Shown: piece after piece, positions 26,268-36,390 of the stretch
Position numbering within the stretch: position 1 is the first letter of the stretch
How the letters are laid out: every line of letters begins with the position of its first letter
From: Gluconobacter kanchanaburiensis NBRC 103587
GTDB lineage: Bacteria; Pseudomonadota; Alphaproteobacteria; Acetobacterales; Acetobacteraceae
Reading direction: 5' to 3'
NCBI RefSeq assembly: GCF_007988905.1
Contig: NZ_BJVA01000005.1
Location: forward strand, 62,001 to 126,000
Length of the DNA stretch: 64,000 bases
The notes under the pieces: model-generated
The model's input: only the letters and a program-made list of their open reading frames with translations
Databases searched by the model: none
What the model was told of the DNA's origin: nothing
Position numbers and translations under genes: made by a program

Positions 26268-27137
26268 ATGATCAAGAAGCCCCTCGCTGTCGTGACGATG
26301 GTGTACAATGAGCCGGAACATCTGCGCGTCTGGTCCAGACATTATGGAGCGCAGGTCGGAGAGACCGCCTGTTATGTGATTGACCACGGATCTGACGACG
26401 GGTCGACCTCCCGTCTAGGACAGATCAACGTGTTGCGGATCCCGCGTTCACCCCAGGACGACGAGCGCCGGACCCGCGCCATCTGCCGGTTCTGTGACAG
26501 TCTTCTGGAGTGGTATGACAGCGTCATTTACACGGATGTAGACGAAATCCTGCTGGCCGATCCGGCGCTTTTTCCGTCCCTGACTGCATTCGCCCTGCTC
26601 AACCGTATGCCCATCGTGACCGCGACGGGTTTCGACGTCATTCATATTCCTGACGAGGAAGAACGGTTCGATTACAGCCGGCCTATATCGCTCCAGCGTC
26701 AGCATCTCCGTTTTTCCAGCGCGATGTGCAAGCCGGTTCTGACACGGATCCCCATTACATGGGCGCCGGGGTTTCACTGCTGCGAAGAAAGCGTACCCTC
26801 CCCTGGAGCTCCCCTTTTTCTATTCCATCTCCGGTATGCAGATCTTACATCAGGACTGGACAGGCTTGAGCGGACCAGAAACCAGCCCTGGGTTTCAGAA
26901 AATGCCGGCAGACACCAGCGCCTAGAAAATACGGATTGGGAAAACATGGTGCGTGCGATGGCCGGCCTGCCCCGCGTCGACAGTACGCTCGACACCAACG
27001 ACGAACGCCTGGGTTTCTGGCGCCAGCAGGTCGAGAACAGCACCCTGTCACGGCTGCATGACCTCTACCGTCTGGATCTGCATCTGAGCGGAAACGAGCT
27101 CTGGCGCCTTCCTGACCGCTTCGTGGGCAGGGTCTGA
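26268..27137 (+). CDS. Glycosyltransferase family 2-like protein
   Basis: This is a protein of about 289 residues. It begins MIKKPLAVVTMVYNEPEHL, the usual GT-A N-terminus, then has DHGSDDGSTS and a DVDEILLADP segment with a DxD-like metal site. It lacks the long catalytic tail of classical GT2 enzymes and looks like the cytosolic 'glycosyltransferase family 2/92-like' proteins of Acetobacteraceae. The ATG at 26268 is chosen from the family N-terminus. The upstream frame (26226) runs toward the tRNA and no strong ribosome binding site is seen. The acceptor is unknown. Confidence 0.7.
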   Translation: MIKKPLAVVTMVYNEPEHLRVWSRHYGAQVGETACYVIDHGSDDGSTSRLGQINVLRIPRSPQDDERRTRAICRFCDSLLEWYDSVIYTDVDEILLADPALFPSLTAFALLNRMPIVTATGFDVIHIPDEEERFDYSRPISLQRQHLRFSSAMCKPVLTRIPITWAPGFHCCEESVPSPGAPLFLFHLRYADLTSGLDRLERTRNQPWVSENAGRHQRLENTDWENMVRAMAGLPRVDSTLDTNDERLGFWRQQVENSTLSRLHDLYRLDLHLSGNELWRLPDRFVGRV

Positions 27138-27142
27138 AACAC

Positions 27143-27173
27143 AAAAAAACCGGCCTCTACGGGCCGGTTTTTT
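27143..27173. terminator. Bidirectional intrinsic terminator
   Basis: CCGGCC (27150–27155) pairs with GGCCGG (27162–27167), flanked by seven A and six T residues. It can stop transcription from the glycosyltransferase side and from the convergent DUF4167 side. Confidence 0.9.
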
Positions 27174-27193
27174 GACGAACTGATAAAGAGGGT

Positions 27194-27652
27194 TCAGTCC
27201 GCCTCGACTTCTGCCGCACGGTGATCCTGTTCTTCGTCTGAAGACCGATCGGAACCGTGATCGACATCCCTGTCTGCGGATACCGCTTCGTCATCACCAC
27301 GCTCGCCCCGCGCTTCACGACGGTCCTCATAGGCCCGCTGACGCTGGAGCTGACGTTCTGTCCGCTCCTGCTGGCTCTTCTCGGCAGCCTGGTTCATGGC
27401 ATTGAGAATACGGAAATAATGTTCCGCATGCTGAAAATAGGCTTCTGCAAGAATACGGTCACCAGTTCCGGTCGCATCGCGACCTAACTGGAGGTACTTC
27501 TCGAAAAGCTGCTGTGCCGTACCACGGACCCGCAGATCAGGCCCGTTGCTGTCAAACACATGGTTGCGGTTCAGAGGTGTCTGGGCGTTGCTACTGCGTG
27601 ACGGCCCACTGCCCGCACGATGATGCCGGCCTCTTATGCGCTTCATATTCAT
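27194..27652 (-). CDS. DUF4167 domain protein
   Basis: This 152-residue protein has a basic N-terminus (MKRIRGRHHRAG). It then has the conserved DUF4167 block, with LNRNHVFDSNGPDLRVRGTAQQLFEKYLQLGRDA and AEAYFQHAEHYFRILNAMN. The rest is a charged, disordered-looking tail rich in Arg, Asp and Glu. The function is not known, but the domain typically follows prmC in alphaproteobacteria, as here. Basic and low-complexity ends suggest RNA or nucleic-acid contact, which is inference. The frame reaches 27673, and the ATG at 27652 is preferred from the family N-terminus. Confidence 0.85.
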   Translation of the reverse strand: MNMKRIRGRHHRAGSGPSRSSNAQTPLNRNHVFDSNGPDLRVRGTAQQLFEKYLQLGRDATGTGDRILAEAYFQHAEHYFRILNAMNQAAEKSQQERTERQLQRQRAYEDRREARGERGDDEAVSADRDVDHGSDRSSDEEQDHRAAEVEAD

Positions 27653-27931
27653 CGACCCGTGATGCACTTTCATGATGACGTGGAGCGCTCTGTATCCGCA
27701 GAAAGCTCCGACCGTCGCTGTCGAAAAAGACGTCCGTCTATTCCGCTATGGCTGAACCAGGTACAGCCAGTCTTCCATCGCCAGTTCATGATGACCATTG
27801 CATGATGATATGAACGATGGGCAAAGATGCGTCTGACGATGCTGCTAAAACATCTCCAATACGCATGCATTGGCAATAGCCATACCAAGTTCCATCAGTC
27901 AAGCCAACGGTTTTTCGTCACCGGATCGTGC

Positions 27932-28774
27932 CTATCCCGGCAATTGCAGAACAAGTGCCCGCTCCACCCCTCCCAGATCGGTCCTGCGCGCGACTTCCCG
28001 CAACCCATTCGATGCCCCCAGCGCGGAAACAGCATCAATCTGGCCAATTCCCATTTCAAGGATCGCATAGCCTTCCGGCACCAGAATCCCCGGCAGAAGA
28101 CCACAGAGGATACGATAGGCATCCAGACCATCCGCCCCTCCATCAAGCGCCCGCGCCGGTTCATAGGAGACGACTTCCGGCATCAGTCCCGCCAGGTCGC
28201 CTGTCTCGATATAAGGCGGGTTGGACAGGACGATATCGAACCTTCCATGCAGGCTGTCCGTCCAGTTTCCGGCCATAAAGAAACATCTCTCACTCAGGCC
28301 GGTCCGGATGGAATTGCGGCGCGCCAGAGCAGCGGCTTCCGGGGCCAGATCGACCCCTAGTCCGGTTGCGTGGGGATATTCGGAGAGCGCCGCCAGCAGG
28401 AGACAGCCGGTTCCGGTACCCAGATCCAGAATGGAGAGCGGGGCATTTCGGTCAGGCTGGACGTTCAGGGCGGCTTCAATCAGGGATTCGCTATCCGCCC
28501 GGGGAATGAGGGTGTCGCGCCCTGTCTCAAGATCCAGAGTCCAGAAACCGGTTTCACCCGTAATGAACGCCAAAGGTTCTCGTTTCAGGCGCCGCTTCAG
28601 ACCGTCAGAGAATCGTAGAGCCTGCTCGGGACATACATTATCCAGAGAGAGCAGTCCACCTAGATCCCGGTCCGTCGCCCAGCCCAGCAGCAGTCTCGCC
28701 TCACGCCGCGCATCCTCTATCCCGGCCTGCTCCAGCGCCTCTGACGCCTCCCGCAAAAGATCATCTTTGGCCAT
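27932..28774 (-). CDS. prmC: Release factor glutamine methyltransferase
   Basis: PrmC methylates the Gln of the GGQ loop of release factors RF1 and RF2. The 280-residue enzyme has a helical N-terminal domain, the SAM-binding ILDLGTGTGCLLLA and the catalytic NPPY motif (VLSNPPYIETG). The frame extends to 28870, but MAKDDLLREASEAL fits the family start at 28774. Its substrate gene prfA lies just to the right but is separated by a gene on the opposite strand. DUF4167 follows after about 280 bp. Confidence 0.94.
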   Translation of the reverse strand: MAKDDLLREASEALEQAGIEDARREARLLLGWATDRDLGGLLSLDNVCPEQALRFSDGLKRRLKREPLAFITGETGFWTLDLETGRDTLIPRADSESLIEAALNVQPDRNAPLSILDLGTGTGCLLLAALSEYPHATGLGVDLAPEAAALARRNSIRTGLSERCFFMAGNWTDSLHGRFDIVLSNPPYIETGDLAGLMPEVVSYEPARALDGGADGLDAYRILCGLLPGILVPEGYAILEMGIGQIDAVSALGASNGLREVARRTDLGGVERALVLQLPG

Positions 28775-28791
28775 CACTGCCGCGAACCTGT

Positions 28792-28797
28792 TATAGT
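28792..28797 (+). promoter_or_regulatory. Putative -10 box giving a nearly leaderless transcript
   Basis: TATAGT, a 5/6 match to the -10 consensus, lies 8 nt before the ATG at 28805, so transcription would start at or one base before the start codon. A weak TTGGCC (28767–28772) lies 19 bp upstream. No ribosome binding site is seen before the ATG. Confidence 0.4.
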
Positions 28798-28804
28798 CAA
28801 TATC

Positions 28805-29275
28805 ATGACGTCCAAACGCGCCTTCCTCTATTCCGCCCTGCTGCTTGGCTGCACGCTCAATCCCGTTCACGCCCAGTCAGAACTATCCACGGAACTGCCC
28901 CCATCCTTTACCGTGACGGACGAGCGCGCGCCCGAAGAAATTTCGGAAGTCTCACGCCTGTATCTGGACGGCAATCTGGTTGCGACCTTCAGACTGGGAC
29001 TGTCCAAGGCCCATGAGACGCAGACGATCCCGCTTCCTGTCGGTCGGTTCGACGTCGATTATGCTCTGTGTGGCGAAATCACCATCGTCCATAACGGGCA
29101 TCAGGAAACCCATCAGGTCAGCAGTGAAGGACAACTCCACCATCCCGAAGGGCATTCGCTCGACGCCGTGGGGACAAATAACTTCACCGATTTCTTTCTG
29201 GTTGACTACGACGATGCTGCTGTTGCCACCCACCGGCATGGCCGTGCCGCCGTCTGCGCGACACCCAATACCTGA
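28805..29275 (+). CDS. Small exported protein of unknown function
   Basis: This 156-residue protein starts with a clear signal peptide (MTSKRAFLYSALLLGCTLNPVHAQ). Since the Cys is followed by TLNP, cleavage at HAQ by signal peptidase I is more likely than lipidation. The mature part is acidic, with two cysteines (YALCGEI, AVCATP) that could pair in the periplasm, and reads as β-rich. I recognise no family. It lies on the opposite strand between prmC and prfA, with its stop 3 nt from the end of convergent prfA and its start 30 nt from the prmC start. Confidence 0.7.
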   Translation: MTSKRAFLYSALLLGCTLNPVHAQSELSTELPPSFTVTDERAPEEISEVSRLYLDGNLVATFRLGLSKAHETQTIPLPVGRFDVDYALCGEITIVHNGHQETHQVSSEGQLHHPEGHSLDAVGTNNFTDFFLVDYDDAAVATHRHGRAAVCATPNT

Positions 29276-29278
29276 GGC

Positions 29279-30340
29279 TCAGAACCCTTCGGCGGCGAGC
29301 AGTTCGGTCTGCTCCTCACGGGTCAGGGCATCGATGATCTCATCGAGCTCACCGCCCATGATCCGGTCGATCTTGTAGAGGGTCAGATTGATCCGGTGAT
29401 CCGTCACACGGCCCTGCGGAAAATTGTAGGTCCGGATGCGCTCTGAACGATCGCCCGTCCCGACCTGTGATTTCCGGTCCGCGGCCCGGGTGGCATGAAG
29501 CTGCGCGCGTTCCCGCTCATAAAGCCGGGCACGCAGGATCTTCATGGCCTTGGCCTTGTTCTTGTGTTGGCTTTTCTCTTCCTGCATCGCCACGACAATA
29601 CCGCTAGGCATGTGCGTAATGCGAACCGCACTCTCGGTCTTGTTGACGTGCTGGCCGCCTGCCCCCGAGGCTCGGTAGACGTCAATCCGCAGATCATCGT
29701 CATTGACCGTCACATCGACTTCTTCGGCTTCAGGAAGCACGGCCACTGTCACCGTCGAGGTGTGGATCCGTCCCTGACTTTCCGTTGCCGGAACGCGCTG
29801 CACCCGATGCACTCCGGACTCGTATTTCAGACGCGCAAAAACCGACCGGCCTGAAATGGTCGCCATACCTTCCTTGAGGCCGGCAACTTCATTTTCGGCA
29901 TATTCCATGACCTCGAAACGCCAGCCATTCTGTTCGGAAAAACGACGGTAGGCATCAAACAGCTCCGCGGCGAACAGTCCCGCCTCATCACCGCCCGCTG
30001 CCGGGCGGATTTCAAGGATGGCACTGCGCTCATCCGCCGCATCTTTCGGCAGGAGCGCCAAACGCAGGGCATGCTGAAGATCGGGCAAGGTCGCCTCGAT
30101 CTCCGCCAGCTCCATCTGGGCCAACTCACGCATTTCTGGATCATCCAGCAGGGCCTGCGCCCCGGCTTTCTGTTCCTCAGCGCTTTTCCAGGCTTGAATG
30201 GAGGTGACCACGGGCTCCAGTTCGGCATATTCCTGCGACAGACGGGTAAAATCCTCACCCGTCAGTTCGCCGGAAGACATCAAAGCCTGGACTTCCTCCG
30301 AACGCGCGACAATCCGCTCGAGCCTGTCGTCAAAAGCCAT
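29279..30340 (-). CDS. prfA: Peptide chain release factor 1
   Basis: RF1 reads UAA and UAG stop codons. The 353-residue protein has the long helical domain 1, the peptidyl-hydrolysis motif [15 protein letters not shown] near residue 230 and the [16 protein letters not shown] region after the superdomain. The length is standard. It is the last gene of the operon running from lysC and follows hisS by 4 nt. Confidence 0.97.
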   Translation of the reverse strand: MAFDDRLERIVARSEEVQALMSSGELTGEDFTRLSQEYAELEPVVTSIQAWKSAEEQKAGAQALLDDPEMRELAQMELAEIEATLPDLQHALRLALLPKDAADERSAILEIRPAAGGDEAGLFAAELFDAYRRFSEQNGWRFEVMEYAENEVAGLKEGMATISGRSVFARLKYESGVHRVQRVPATESQGRIHTSTVTVAVLPEAEEVDVTVNDDDLRIDVYRASGAGGQHVNKTESAVRITHMPSGIVVAMQEEKSQHKNKAKAMKILRARLYERERAQLHATRAADRKSQVGTGDRSERIRTYNFPQGRVTDHRINLTLYKIDRIMGGELDEIIDALTREEQTELLAAEGF

Positions 30341-30344
30341 CTGT

Positions 30345-31592
30345 TCAGGCGCGTCCTGCGCTCAGAATCTGCACCAGCTCTGCAACCGGAACTTCCTGCT
30401 GCTCGCGGCTCGAGAGGTCGCGAAGCTGTACGACATTACGGGAGATTTCCTCCTCGCCCAGAACAATCGCATGGGATGCACCGGACTTCACCACGCGCTC
30501 CATTCGCTTCTTCATGTTGCCACGGGTCTCGATCTCAGCCCGCAGACCAGCAGAGCGCAGAGCGCGAGCAATAGACGCAGCTTTAAGAACAGCTTCATCT
30601 CCCATCGGCACCAGCGCAATTCCAGCCGGAAGTTCAGGCACGCTATCCAGCAGCATCGCCAGACGCTCGATGCCCCCAGCCCAGCCGATCGCCGGGATCG
30701 CTGGACCGCCCATCTGCTCGACAAGACCTTCATAGCGACCACCGGCCAGTACGGTGCCCTGAGCCCCGAGTTTCGAGGTCACGAACTCAAAGGCCGTATG
30801 GCTGTAGTAGTCGAGCCCGCGGACAATGCGCGGGTTCTCGATGAAATCCACGCCAAAGGCCTGAAGGCTGTCACGCAGCGTGTCCCAGAACTGACGGGAC
30901 TCATCATTCAGATAATCCGCAAAGGCCGGAGCGTCGTCGAGCAGCTTGCGGTCCTGCTCGGATTTGCTGTCCAGAATGCGTAGCGGATTGGCTTCAAGCC
31001 GGATCCGACTTTCTTCAGACAGCGCATCGGCATGGTCACGGAAATACGCCACCAGTGCGTCTCGCCAAGCCTGACGGCTGGCCAGATCGCCAAGCGTGTT
31101 GAGTTCCAGCGTGACGTGATCGCCCAAACCCAGCTCGCGCAGAATGTCCTGCGCCATGGCGATCGTCTCGGCGTCCCGAAGCGGACTTTCCGCACCGATC
31201 AGTTCCGCACCGATCTGGTGGAACTGGCGATAACGTCCCTTCTGCGGGCGTTCGTAACGGAACATCGGCCCGTGATAGAACACCTTCTGCGGCAGGGACT
31301 GCGTCAGGCCGTTCGTGACGAGCGCGCGGCAGATCGCCGCCGTGCCCTCGGGACGCAGAGTGATGCTCTCACCGCCACGATCCTCGAACGTGTACATTTC
31401 CTTGGACACGACATCGGATGTCTCGCCGAGGGTACGCGAAAAGACGCGCGTATCCTCGAAGATAGGCGTGCTCCATTCCTCGAAACCATAGGTCTGCAGA
31501 ACCCGGCGCGCCGTCTCCACGACATGGTGGTGGCGGCGCATCGTCTCGCCAATAAGGTCGTGTGTCCCGCGGGGCGGCTGAAGTCCGGACAT
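30345..31592 (-). CDS. hisS: Histidyl-tRNA synthetase
   Basis: This class II synthetase charges tRNA-His. The 415-residue protein has an N-terminal PPRGTHDL, motif 2 ([13 protein letters not shown]), the two histidine-specific motifs [14 protein letters not shown] and [13 protein letters not shown], and a C-terminal anticodon-binding domain. The start overlaps the ispG stop by one base, so translation is probably coupled. Confidence 0.96.
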   Translation of the reverse strand: MSGLQPPRGTHDLIGETMRRHHHVVETARRVLQTYGFEEWSTPIFEDTRVFSRTLGETSDVVSKEMYTFEDRGGESITLRPEGTAAICRALVTNGLTQSLPQKVFYHGPMFRYERPQKGRYRQFHQIGAELIGAESPLRDAETIAMAQDILRELGLGDHVTLELNTLGDLASRQAWRDALVAYFRDHADALSEESRIRLEANPLRILDSKSEQDRKLLDDAPAFADYLNDESRQFWDTLRDSLQAFGVDFIENPRIVRGLDYYSHTAFEFVTSKLGAQGTVLAGGRYEGLVEQMGGPAIPAIGWAGGIERLAMLLDSVPELPAGIALVPMGDEAVLKAASIARALRSAGLRAEIETRGNMKKRMERVVKSGASHAIVLGEEEISRNVVQLRDLSSREQQEVPVAELVQILSAGRA

Positions 31593-32737
31593 CAGTGCGC
31601 TGCCGGATCCATCAGCTTGGCCGTCGTGCCCTCTTCCTTGCTGGCTTCGATATCCGCAACCTTCTTTTCCACGAGATCCACAATATGCTCGATCATGTCG
31701 CCACCCGGCATCGTGTGGTCCTGACGACCGGCCGCGTAAACCATATGACGGCCGTTACCGCCGCCGGTCACACCGAGATCGGTCATCAGTGCCTCGCCGG
31801 GGCCATTCACCACGCAGCCGATGATGGACAGCGTCAGCGGTGTCTTGATGTGCTGAAGACGATCTTCCAGCGTCTGGACCGTTTCAACGACGTTGAAGCC
31901 CTGACGTGCGCATGATGGGCAGGAAATAATTTTAACGCCGCGATGACGCAGACCAAGGGACTTCAGGATATCCCAGCCGACCAGCACTTCCTCTTCCGGA
32001 GCAGCCGAGAGCGAAACACGCATCGTGTCACCCACGCCAGCCCAGAGCAGGTTGCCCAGACCGATGGAGGACTTCACCGTCCCTGCACGCTTGGAGCCGG
32101 CTTCGGTGATACCGATATGCAGTGGGTGGTCACAGCAATCTGCAAGCTGTTGATAGGCCGCGACCGCCATAAACACGTCGGACGCCTTCACGCTGATCTT
32201 GAACTCGTGGAAGTCATGATCCTCAAGGATCTTGGCATGTTCCAGAGCGCTCTCGACCAGAGCTTCCGGGTTAGGCTCACCGTATTTTTCGAGCAGATGC
32301 TTCTCCAGCGAACCGGCATTCACGCCGATACGGATGGAACAACCGTAATCCTTGGCAGCGTTGACGACTTCACGTACGCGCTCGGCGCTGCCGATATTGC
32401 CCGGATTGATTCGCAGGCAGGCTGCACCAGCCTTGGCGGCTTCGATGGCACGCTTGTAGTGAAAGTGGATGTCCGCAACGATAGGGACGTTCACTTCATG
32501 CACGATCTCCGCCAGCGCAGCTGTGCTGGCCTCATCCGGACATGAAACGCGCACGATATCCACACCAGCCAACTCGGCCAGACGGATCTGATCGATTGTG
32601 GCTTGGGCATCGGATGTCAGGGTGTTGGTCATGGTCTGCACGGAGATCGGGGCATCACCACCGACCGCAACCTTGCCGACATGGATCTGGCGCGACTTGC
32701 GACGCTCGATGTGCTGATAGGGACGGTAGCTGCTCAT
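31592..32737 (-). CDS. ispG: 4-hydroxy-3-methylbut-2-enyl diphosphate synthase
   Basis: IspG is the penultimate-stage enzyme of the MEP isoprenoid pathway and uses a [4Fe-4S] cluster to convert MEcPP to HMBPP. The 381-residue bacterial form has an N-terminal TIM barrel ([15 protein letters not shown]) and a C-terminal cluster domain with CPSCARQ and [17 protein letters not shown] precedes the ATG at 32737. ispG–hisS neighbours in many alphaproteobacteria. Confidence 0.96.
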   Translation of the reverse strand: MSSYRPYQHIERRKSRQIHVGKVAVGGDAPISVQTMTNTLTSDAQATIDQIRLAELAGVDIVRVSCPDEASTAALAEIVHEVNVPIVADIHFHYKRAIEAAKAGAACLRINPGNIGSAERVREVVNAAKDYGCSIRIGVNAGSLEKHLLEKYGEPNPEALVESALEHAKILEDHDFHEFKISVKASDVFMAVAAYQQLADCCDHPLHIGITEAGSKRAGTVKSSIGLGNLLWAGVGDTMRVSLSAAPEEEVLVGWDILKSLGLRHRGVKIISCPSCARQGFNVVETVQTLEDRLQHIKTPLTLSIIGCVVNGPGEALMTDLGVTGGGNGRHMVYAAGRQDHTMPGGDMIEHIVDLVEKKVADIEASKEEGTTAKLMDPAAH

Positions 32738-32828
32738 GATTTACCTCTTCGTGCCCGGAAAGGACCGGGAGCTCTGACCCAGTAGGCCGTATTCAGGGGC
32801 AGTGAGCCCCCCCTGACTGATGAATGGT

Positions 32829-34097
32829 TTAATGCGATGGAGACAATTGTTCCAGCGGCTGATGTTCAAGCTGCCGGGCATTCAGGTCATCGGCAGACGT
32901 ATCGTGCGACGGAGACGGAACTTTTCGTTTCGCCACCGCAGGCTGCGGCGTGGAAACAGACACATCCTTTGCAGTGGCAGGAACCGCAGGCTGGACGGGT
33001 AGCGCGATTCCCGAGCCAAAAGCTCCGGACCTGATCCCCTCGGCTGTTACCTCAACATTACGCCTTACCTGCCCTTCCCGTCCCAGTGGCGCACTGGTCG
33101 CTCCAGCCGTGGTCAGGACGACCCCACCCGCGTTTCCGAACGACATCCGGAAAGGTGCCGCCGCCGGATCACCCTGCCAGCTCTCACCTGGCTGCATCAC
33201 CCGTGAAATCAGCACATGGCCATCCCGGTCTCGGACCTGCGTCCAGACAGGCGACAGCGTCCTGACCACGACAGCCCCCTCGGGAACAGAAGGCGGGAGA
33301 TCCGTTGCAGGCTGAGCGGCCGCAGGTCCTTTGGCGGAAAATCCGTCAGGAGATGTCTGAACCGGAGGAGATGGCTCAGCATCGTCGTCCGTTTCGGTGG
33401 AAGACACGAGACCCGGCGGCGTCGCAAGCTGCCCTCCCGACGAGGGTGCGACGGGAACGGAGCTGTACTGGTTCTGAAGAGGTTTTGTCTGCGACGGCGC
33501 AGCAGGAAGTGTCGCCGGGGAAGATGTCGCAACGGTCCCGGGAACGGAAACCGTAGCATGCGGCTCCGGTGTGGGCGCACGGCCAGGCATGACGGAAGCG
33601 ACCTGAGGCGAGGTCGTGGCAGGTGTTGCAGCACCTGGCATCAACTCTGCTACGGCCGGAACCTGCCGCTGTGCCGGCGTGTCATGCGCCGAAAACTTGT
33701 ACCACCCCACATACGAGGCGACCACGACAACGAGCCCTGCCCCGACCAGAACGCCGATCGGCAGTCCCCGGTCCCCTTCCGGCTGGGGAAAAACCAGTTC
33801 GGGCCTCCGAATGACTGCGCCTCGGGTATCCTGGCGGAAACGCTCGATCAACGCCTCCGCATCAAGTTGCATGGCGTGCGCGTAAGTTCGCAAAAACCCC
33901 ACAGCATATGCGACGCCAGGCAGCTTCGTTACGTCGTCCTCCTCAAGCGCCGCCAACAGCCGGGGGCGAATCCGCAGCCATTCCGCGACATCCTCCAGCC
34001 GCCATCCCAGTTCCTCACGACGCTGGCGCAGCACGGTGCCAACACTTGGCTGGTCGGAGGGCGTCGGAAACGGGCGGTTGGAGGATGGAGGAGACAT
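32829..34097 (-). CDS. RodZ-like cell-shape protein (HTH and C-terminal DUF4115)
   Basis: RodZ links MreB to the cell-wall elongation machinery. The 422-residue protein has an N-terminal Cro/XRE-type helix-turn-helix (VLRQRREELGWRLEDVAEWLRI), a YAVGFLRTYA segment typical of RodZ, and one transmembrane helix near residue 125 (LPIGVLVGAGLVVVVASYVG). A long Pro/Ser/Thr-rich periplasmic linker leads to a C-terminal domain with the WTQVRDRDGHVL and GESWQG motifs. It lies between the nitronate monooxygenase and ispG. The long linker makes it longer than E. coli RodZ (337). Confidence 0.85.
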   Translation of the reverse strand: MSPPSSNRPFPTPSDQPSVGTVLRQRREELGWRLEDVAEWLRIRPRLLAALEEDDVTKLPGVAYAVGFLRTYAHAMQLDAEALIERFRQDTRGAVIRRPELVFPQPEGDRGLPIGVLVGAGLVVVVASYVGWYKFSAHDTPAQRQVPAVAELMPGAATPATTSPQVASVMPGRAPTPEPHATVSVPGTVATSSPATLPAAPSQTKPLQNQYSSVPVAPSSGGQLATPPGLVSSTETDDDAEPSPPVQTSPDGFSAKGPAAAQPATDLPPSVPEGAVVVRTLSPVWTQVRDRDGHVLISRVMQPGESWQGDPAAAPFRMSFGNAGGVVLTTAGATSAPLGREGQVRRNVEVTAEGIRSGAFGSGIALPVQPAVPATAKDVSVSTPQPAVAKRKVPSPSHDTSADDLNARQLEHQPLEQLSPSH

Positions 34098-34111
34098 GAC
34101 CGGAACGTCCG

Positions 34112-35155
34112 TTAGCTGGTCGCGTGGATGCGGGCTTCACGCTGTTGGATAGCATCAACAGCCTGCTGCACCAGCGTTGCGATGATGTCGGCGACCGGTC
34201 GGATTTCCTTGACCATGCCCACGGACTGCCCCGCCATGACAGATCCAGTTTCCACATCGCCTTCGATAACAGCGCGACGCAACGCACCGGCCCAGTAATG
34301 CTCGATCGAAAGCTGGGCTTCTTCCTTCGTCAGTTCGCCACTCTGGAACTTCTGAAGCGCTTCGCCCTGAAGACGTGCGTAGCGACGGCCACCTTCATTC
34401 GACAGACCTCGAACCGGAATAACCGGGAAAAGTTCGTCAAGCTGAACCGTCGTTACCGCATCGCGGGCATTGGCGCGCAGGAAAGCCTTCTTGAAGTTTT
34501 CATGGGCGATGCTTTCATGAGACGCTGCAAATAGCGTTCCAAGCTGTGCACCAGCCGCCCCCTGTTCCAGATAGGACAGGATCGCATCGCCACGCCCTAG
34601 CCCACCAGCGACGAACACCGGCACGTCACGGATATGCGGCAGGATCTCCTGCGCCAGAACCGTGAGTGAAACGGGACCGACATGACCGCCCGCTTCCGAG
34701 CCTTCAATGATCAGGGCTTCGATACCCATGCGCACCAGACGCTTGCCCAGGGCCAGAGCGGGCGCGAAACCGATTGCTCGCGCTCCCCCATCGCGCACCT
34801 TGCGGATCGTGGCGCTGTTCGGCACCCCGCCCGCCAGCACAATATGCGAAACATCATGTGCCAGACAGACATCCACCAAGCGATCCAGCTCGGGATGCAT
34901 GGTGATCAGGTTCACGCCGAACGGACGCTTCGTCAGAGCCTGTGTCGCGACGATTTCCTCTTCCAGCCGCTCGGGAGACATCGCACCACAAGCAATAACG
35001 CCAAAGCCTCCGGCATTGGAAATCGCGGAAACCAGATGCCGTTCGCTCACCCAGGACATGGCCCCGCCGAGGATCGCGACTTCACTGCCGAGGAAGTCAC
35101 ACCCCGGTTTCCACAGCCGATCCAGCGTCGCGCGGGCGTTCAGGGTCGCGCTCAC
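34112..35155 (-). CDS. Nitronate monooxygenase family FMN protein
   Basis: This 347-residue TIM-barrel flavoprotein is of the 2-nitropropane dioxygenase/FabK type. Seen signatures are the N-terminal GGAMSWVSERHLVSAISNAGGFG, the IIEGSEAGGHVGP motif near residue 145 with the active-site His, and the FMN-phosphate segment VAGGLGRGDAI with GAQLGTLF. It may detoxify propionate-3-nitronate or act as an enoyl-ACP reductase. The sequence alone does not separate these. Its start overlaps the lysC stop by 4 bp. Confidence 0.85.
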   Translation of the reverse strand: MSATLNARATLDRLWKPGCDFLGSEVAILGGAMSWVSERHLVSAISNAGGFGVIACGAMSPERLEEEIVATQALTKRPFGVNLITMHPELDRLVDVCLAHDVSHIVLAGGVPNSATIRKVRDGGARAIGFAPALALGKRLVRMGIEALIIEGSEAGGHVGPVSLTVLAQEILPHIRDVPVFVAGGLGRGDAILSYLEQGAAGAQLGTLFAASHESIAHENFKKAFLRANARDAVTTVQLDELFPVIPVRGLSNEGGRRYARLQGEALQKFQSGELTKEEAQLSIEHYWAGALRRAVIEGDVETGSVMAGQSVGMVKEIRPVADIIATLVQQAVDAIQQREARIHATS

Positions 35156-36390
35156 GCCTCGATTCCCTCTCTCGCATCAAGGCCATAGGCCGTGTGCAGG
35201 GCGCGCATGGCGAGTTCCGTATATTCGGAATCGATCAGGACGGAGATCTTGATCTCGCTCGTGGAGATGACCTGCACGTTGATTCCGCGATCGGCCAGTG
35301 TGCGGAACATCCGTGCGGCCAGACCCGCATTCGAACGCATCCCGATGCCTACGACACTGATCTTCACCACATTGTGGGATGTAATCAGTTCGCCATACTG
35401 GACGTATTCGCGAGCCTTCTCCAGCACGGCGCGGGCGGCGGCCTCGTCAGCCTTGCTGACCGTGAAGGTCATGTTCGTCATGTTGTCCACGCCAACACTC
35501 TGGACGATCATGTCGACGTTGATGTTCGCGACTGCCAGCGGGTCGAAAATCGCAGCGGCGATTCCCGGACGGTCCGGAATGTTCCGTACGGAGATTTTCG
35601 CTTCGTCATGCGAGTTGGCAATCCCCGCAACCAGTTCCTTCTCCATGATCTCGTCCTCATCAACCACAATCGAACCGCTGTCGTCATCCGTTTCCGCGAA
35701 TGATGACAGCACCCGCACCCGTACACCCTCGCGCATGGCGAGACCGACGCTGCGGGTCTGAAGTACCTTGGCGCCTACGGAAGCCAGTTCAAGCATCTCT
35801 TCATACGTGATGCGATCCAGTTTCTTTGCGCGTTTCACGATGCGCGGATCGGTCGTATAGATCCCGTCCACATCGGTATAAATATCACACTGATCGGCAT
35901 TGATTGCAGCAGCCACAGCCACGGCAGACGTGTCCGATCCCCCGCGCCCCAGAGTTGCGATCCGTTCGTCAGGCCCTACGCCCTGAAAACCGGCAACTAC
36001 GGGAATAATCCCATCATCAAGACAGGCCAGAAGGCCCGTACCGTCCACGCTTTCAATCGCGGCCTTGCCGTGTGCCTCGTCCGTAACGAGCGGAATCTGC
36101 CAGCCTTGGAAAGACCTCGCCTTAACGCCAAGCGCCTGTAGAGCGATGGACACCAAACCACTCGTCACCTGCTCACCAGCGGCAACAACAGCATCGTATT
36201 CTTTCGGATCAGCCAGCGGGTCCAGTTCGGCGCAGTATCCGACCATCCGGTTCGTCACCCCCGCCATCGCGGAGACGACAACCGCGACACGGCGTCCGCG
36301 GTCTTGTTCCGCCTTCACGCGTTTCGCAACATTCCGAATGCGCTCGATATTTCCGACAGACGTGCCGCCGAATTTCATGACCACCGTCAT
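35152..36390 (-). CDS. lysC: Aspartate kinase
   Basis: LysC phosphorylates aspartate at the head of the Lys/Met/Thr pathway. The 412-residue protein has the kinase motif VMKFGGTSVGN at its N-terminus, GRGGSDTSAVAVAAA in the substrate region, and two ACT domains at the C-terminus that usually bind lysine or threonine for feedback control. The frame continues upstream to 36588, but the ATG at 36390 follows GGGAAACGG and matches the family N-terminus. An in-frame ATG at 36477 would add 29 residues. It is divergent from ubiG. Confidence 0.95.
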   Translation of the reverse strand: MTVVMKFGGTSVGNIERIRNVAKRVKAEQDRGRRVAVVVSAMAGVTNRMVGYCAELDPLADPKEYDAVVAAGEQVTSGLVSIALQALGVKARSFQGWQIPLVTDEAHGKAAIESVDGTGLLACLDDGIIPVVAGFQGVGPDERIATLGRGGSDTSAVAVAAAINADQCDIYTDVDGIYTTDPRIVKRAKKLDRITYEEMLELASVGAKVLQTRSVGLAMREGVRVRVLSSFAETDDDSGSIVVDEDEIMEKELVAGIANSHDEAKISVRNIPDRPGIAAAIFDPLAVANINVDMIVQSVGVDNMTNMTFTVSKADEAAARAVLEKAREYVQYGELITSHNVVKISVVGIGMRSNAGLAARMFRTLADRGINVQVISTSEIKISVLIDSEYTELAMRALHTAYGLDAREGIEA

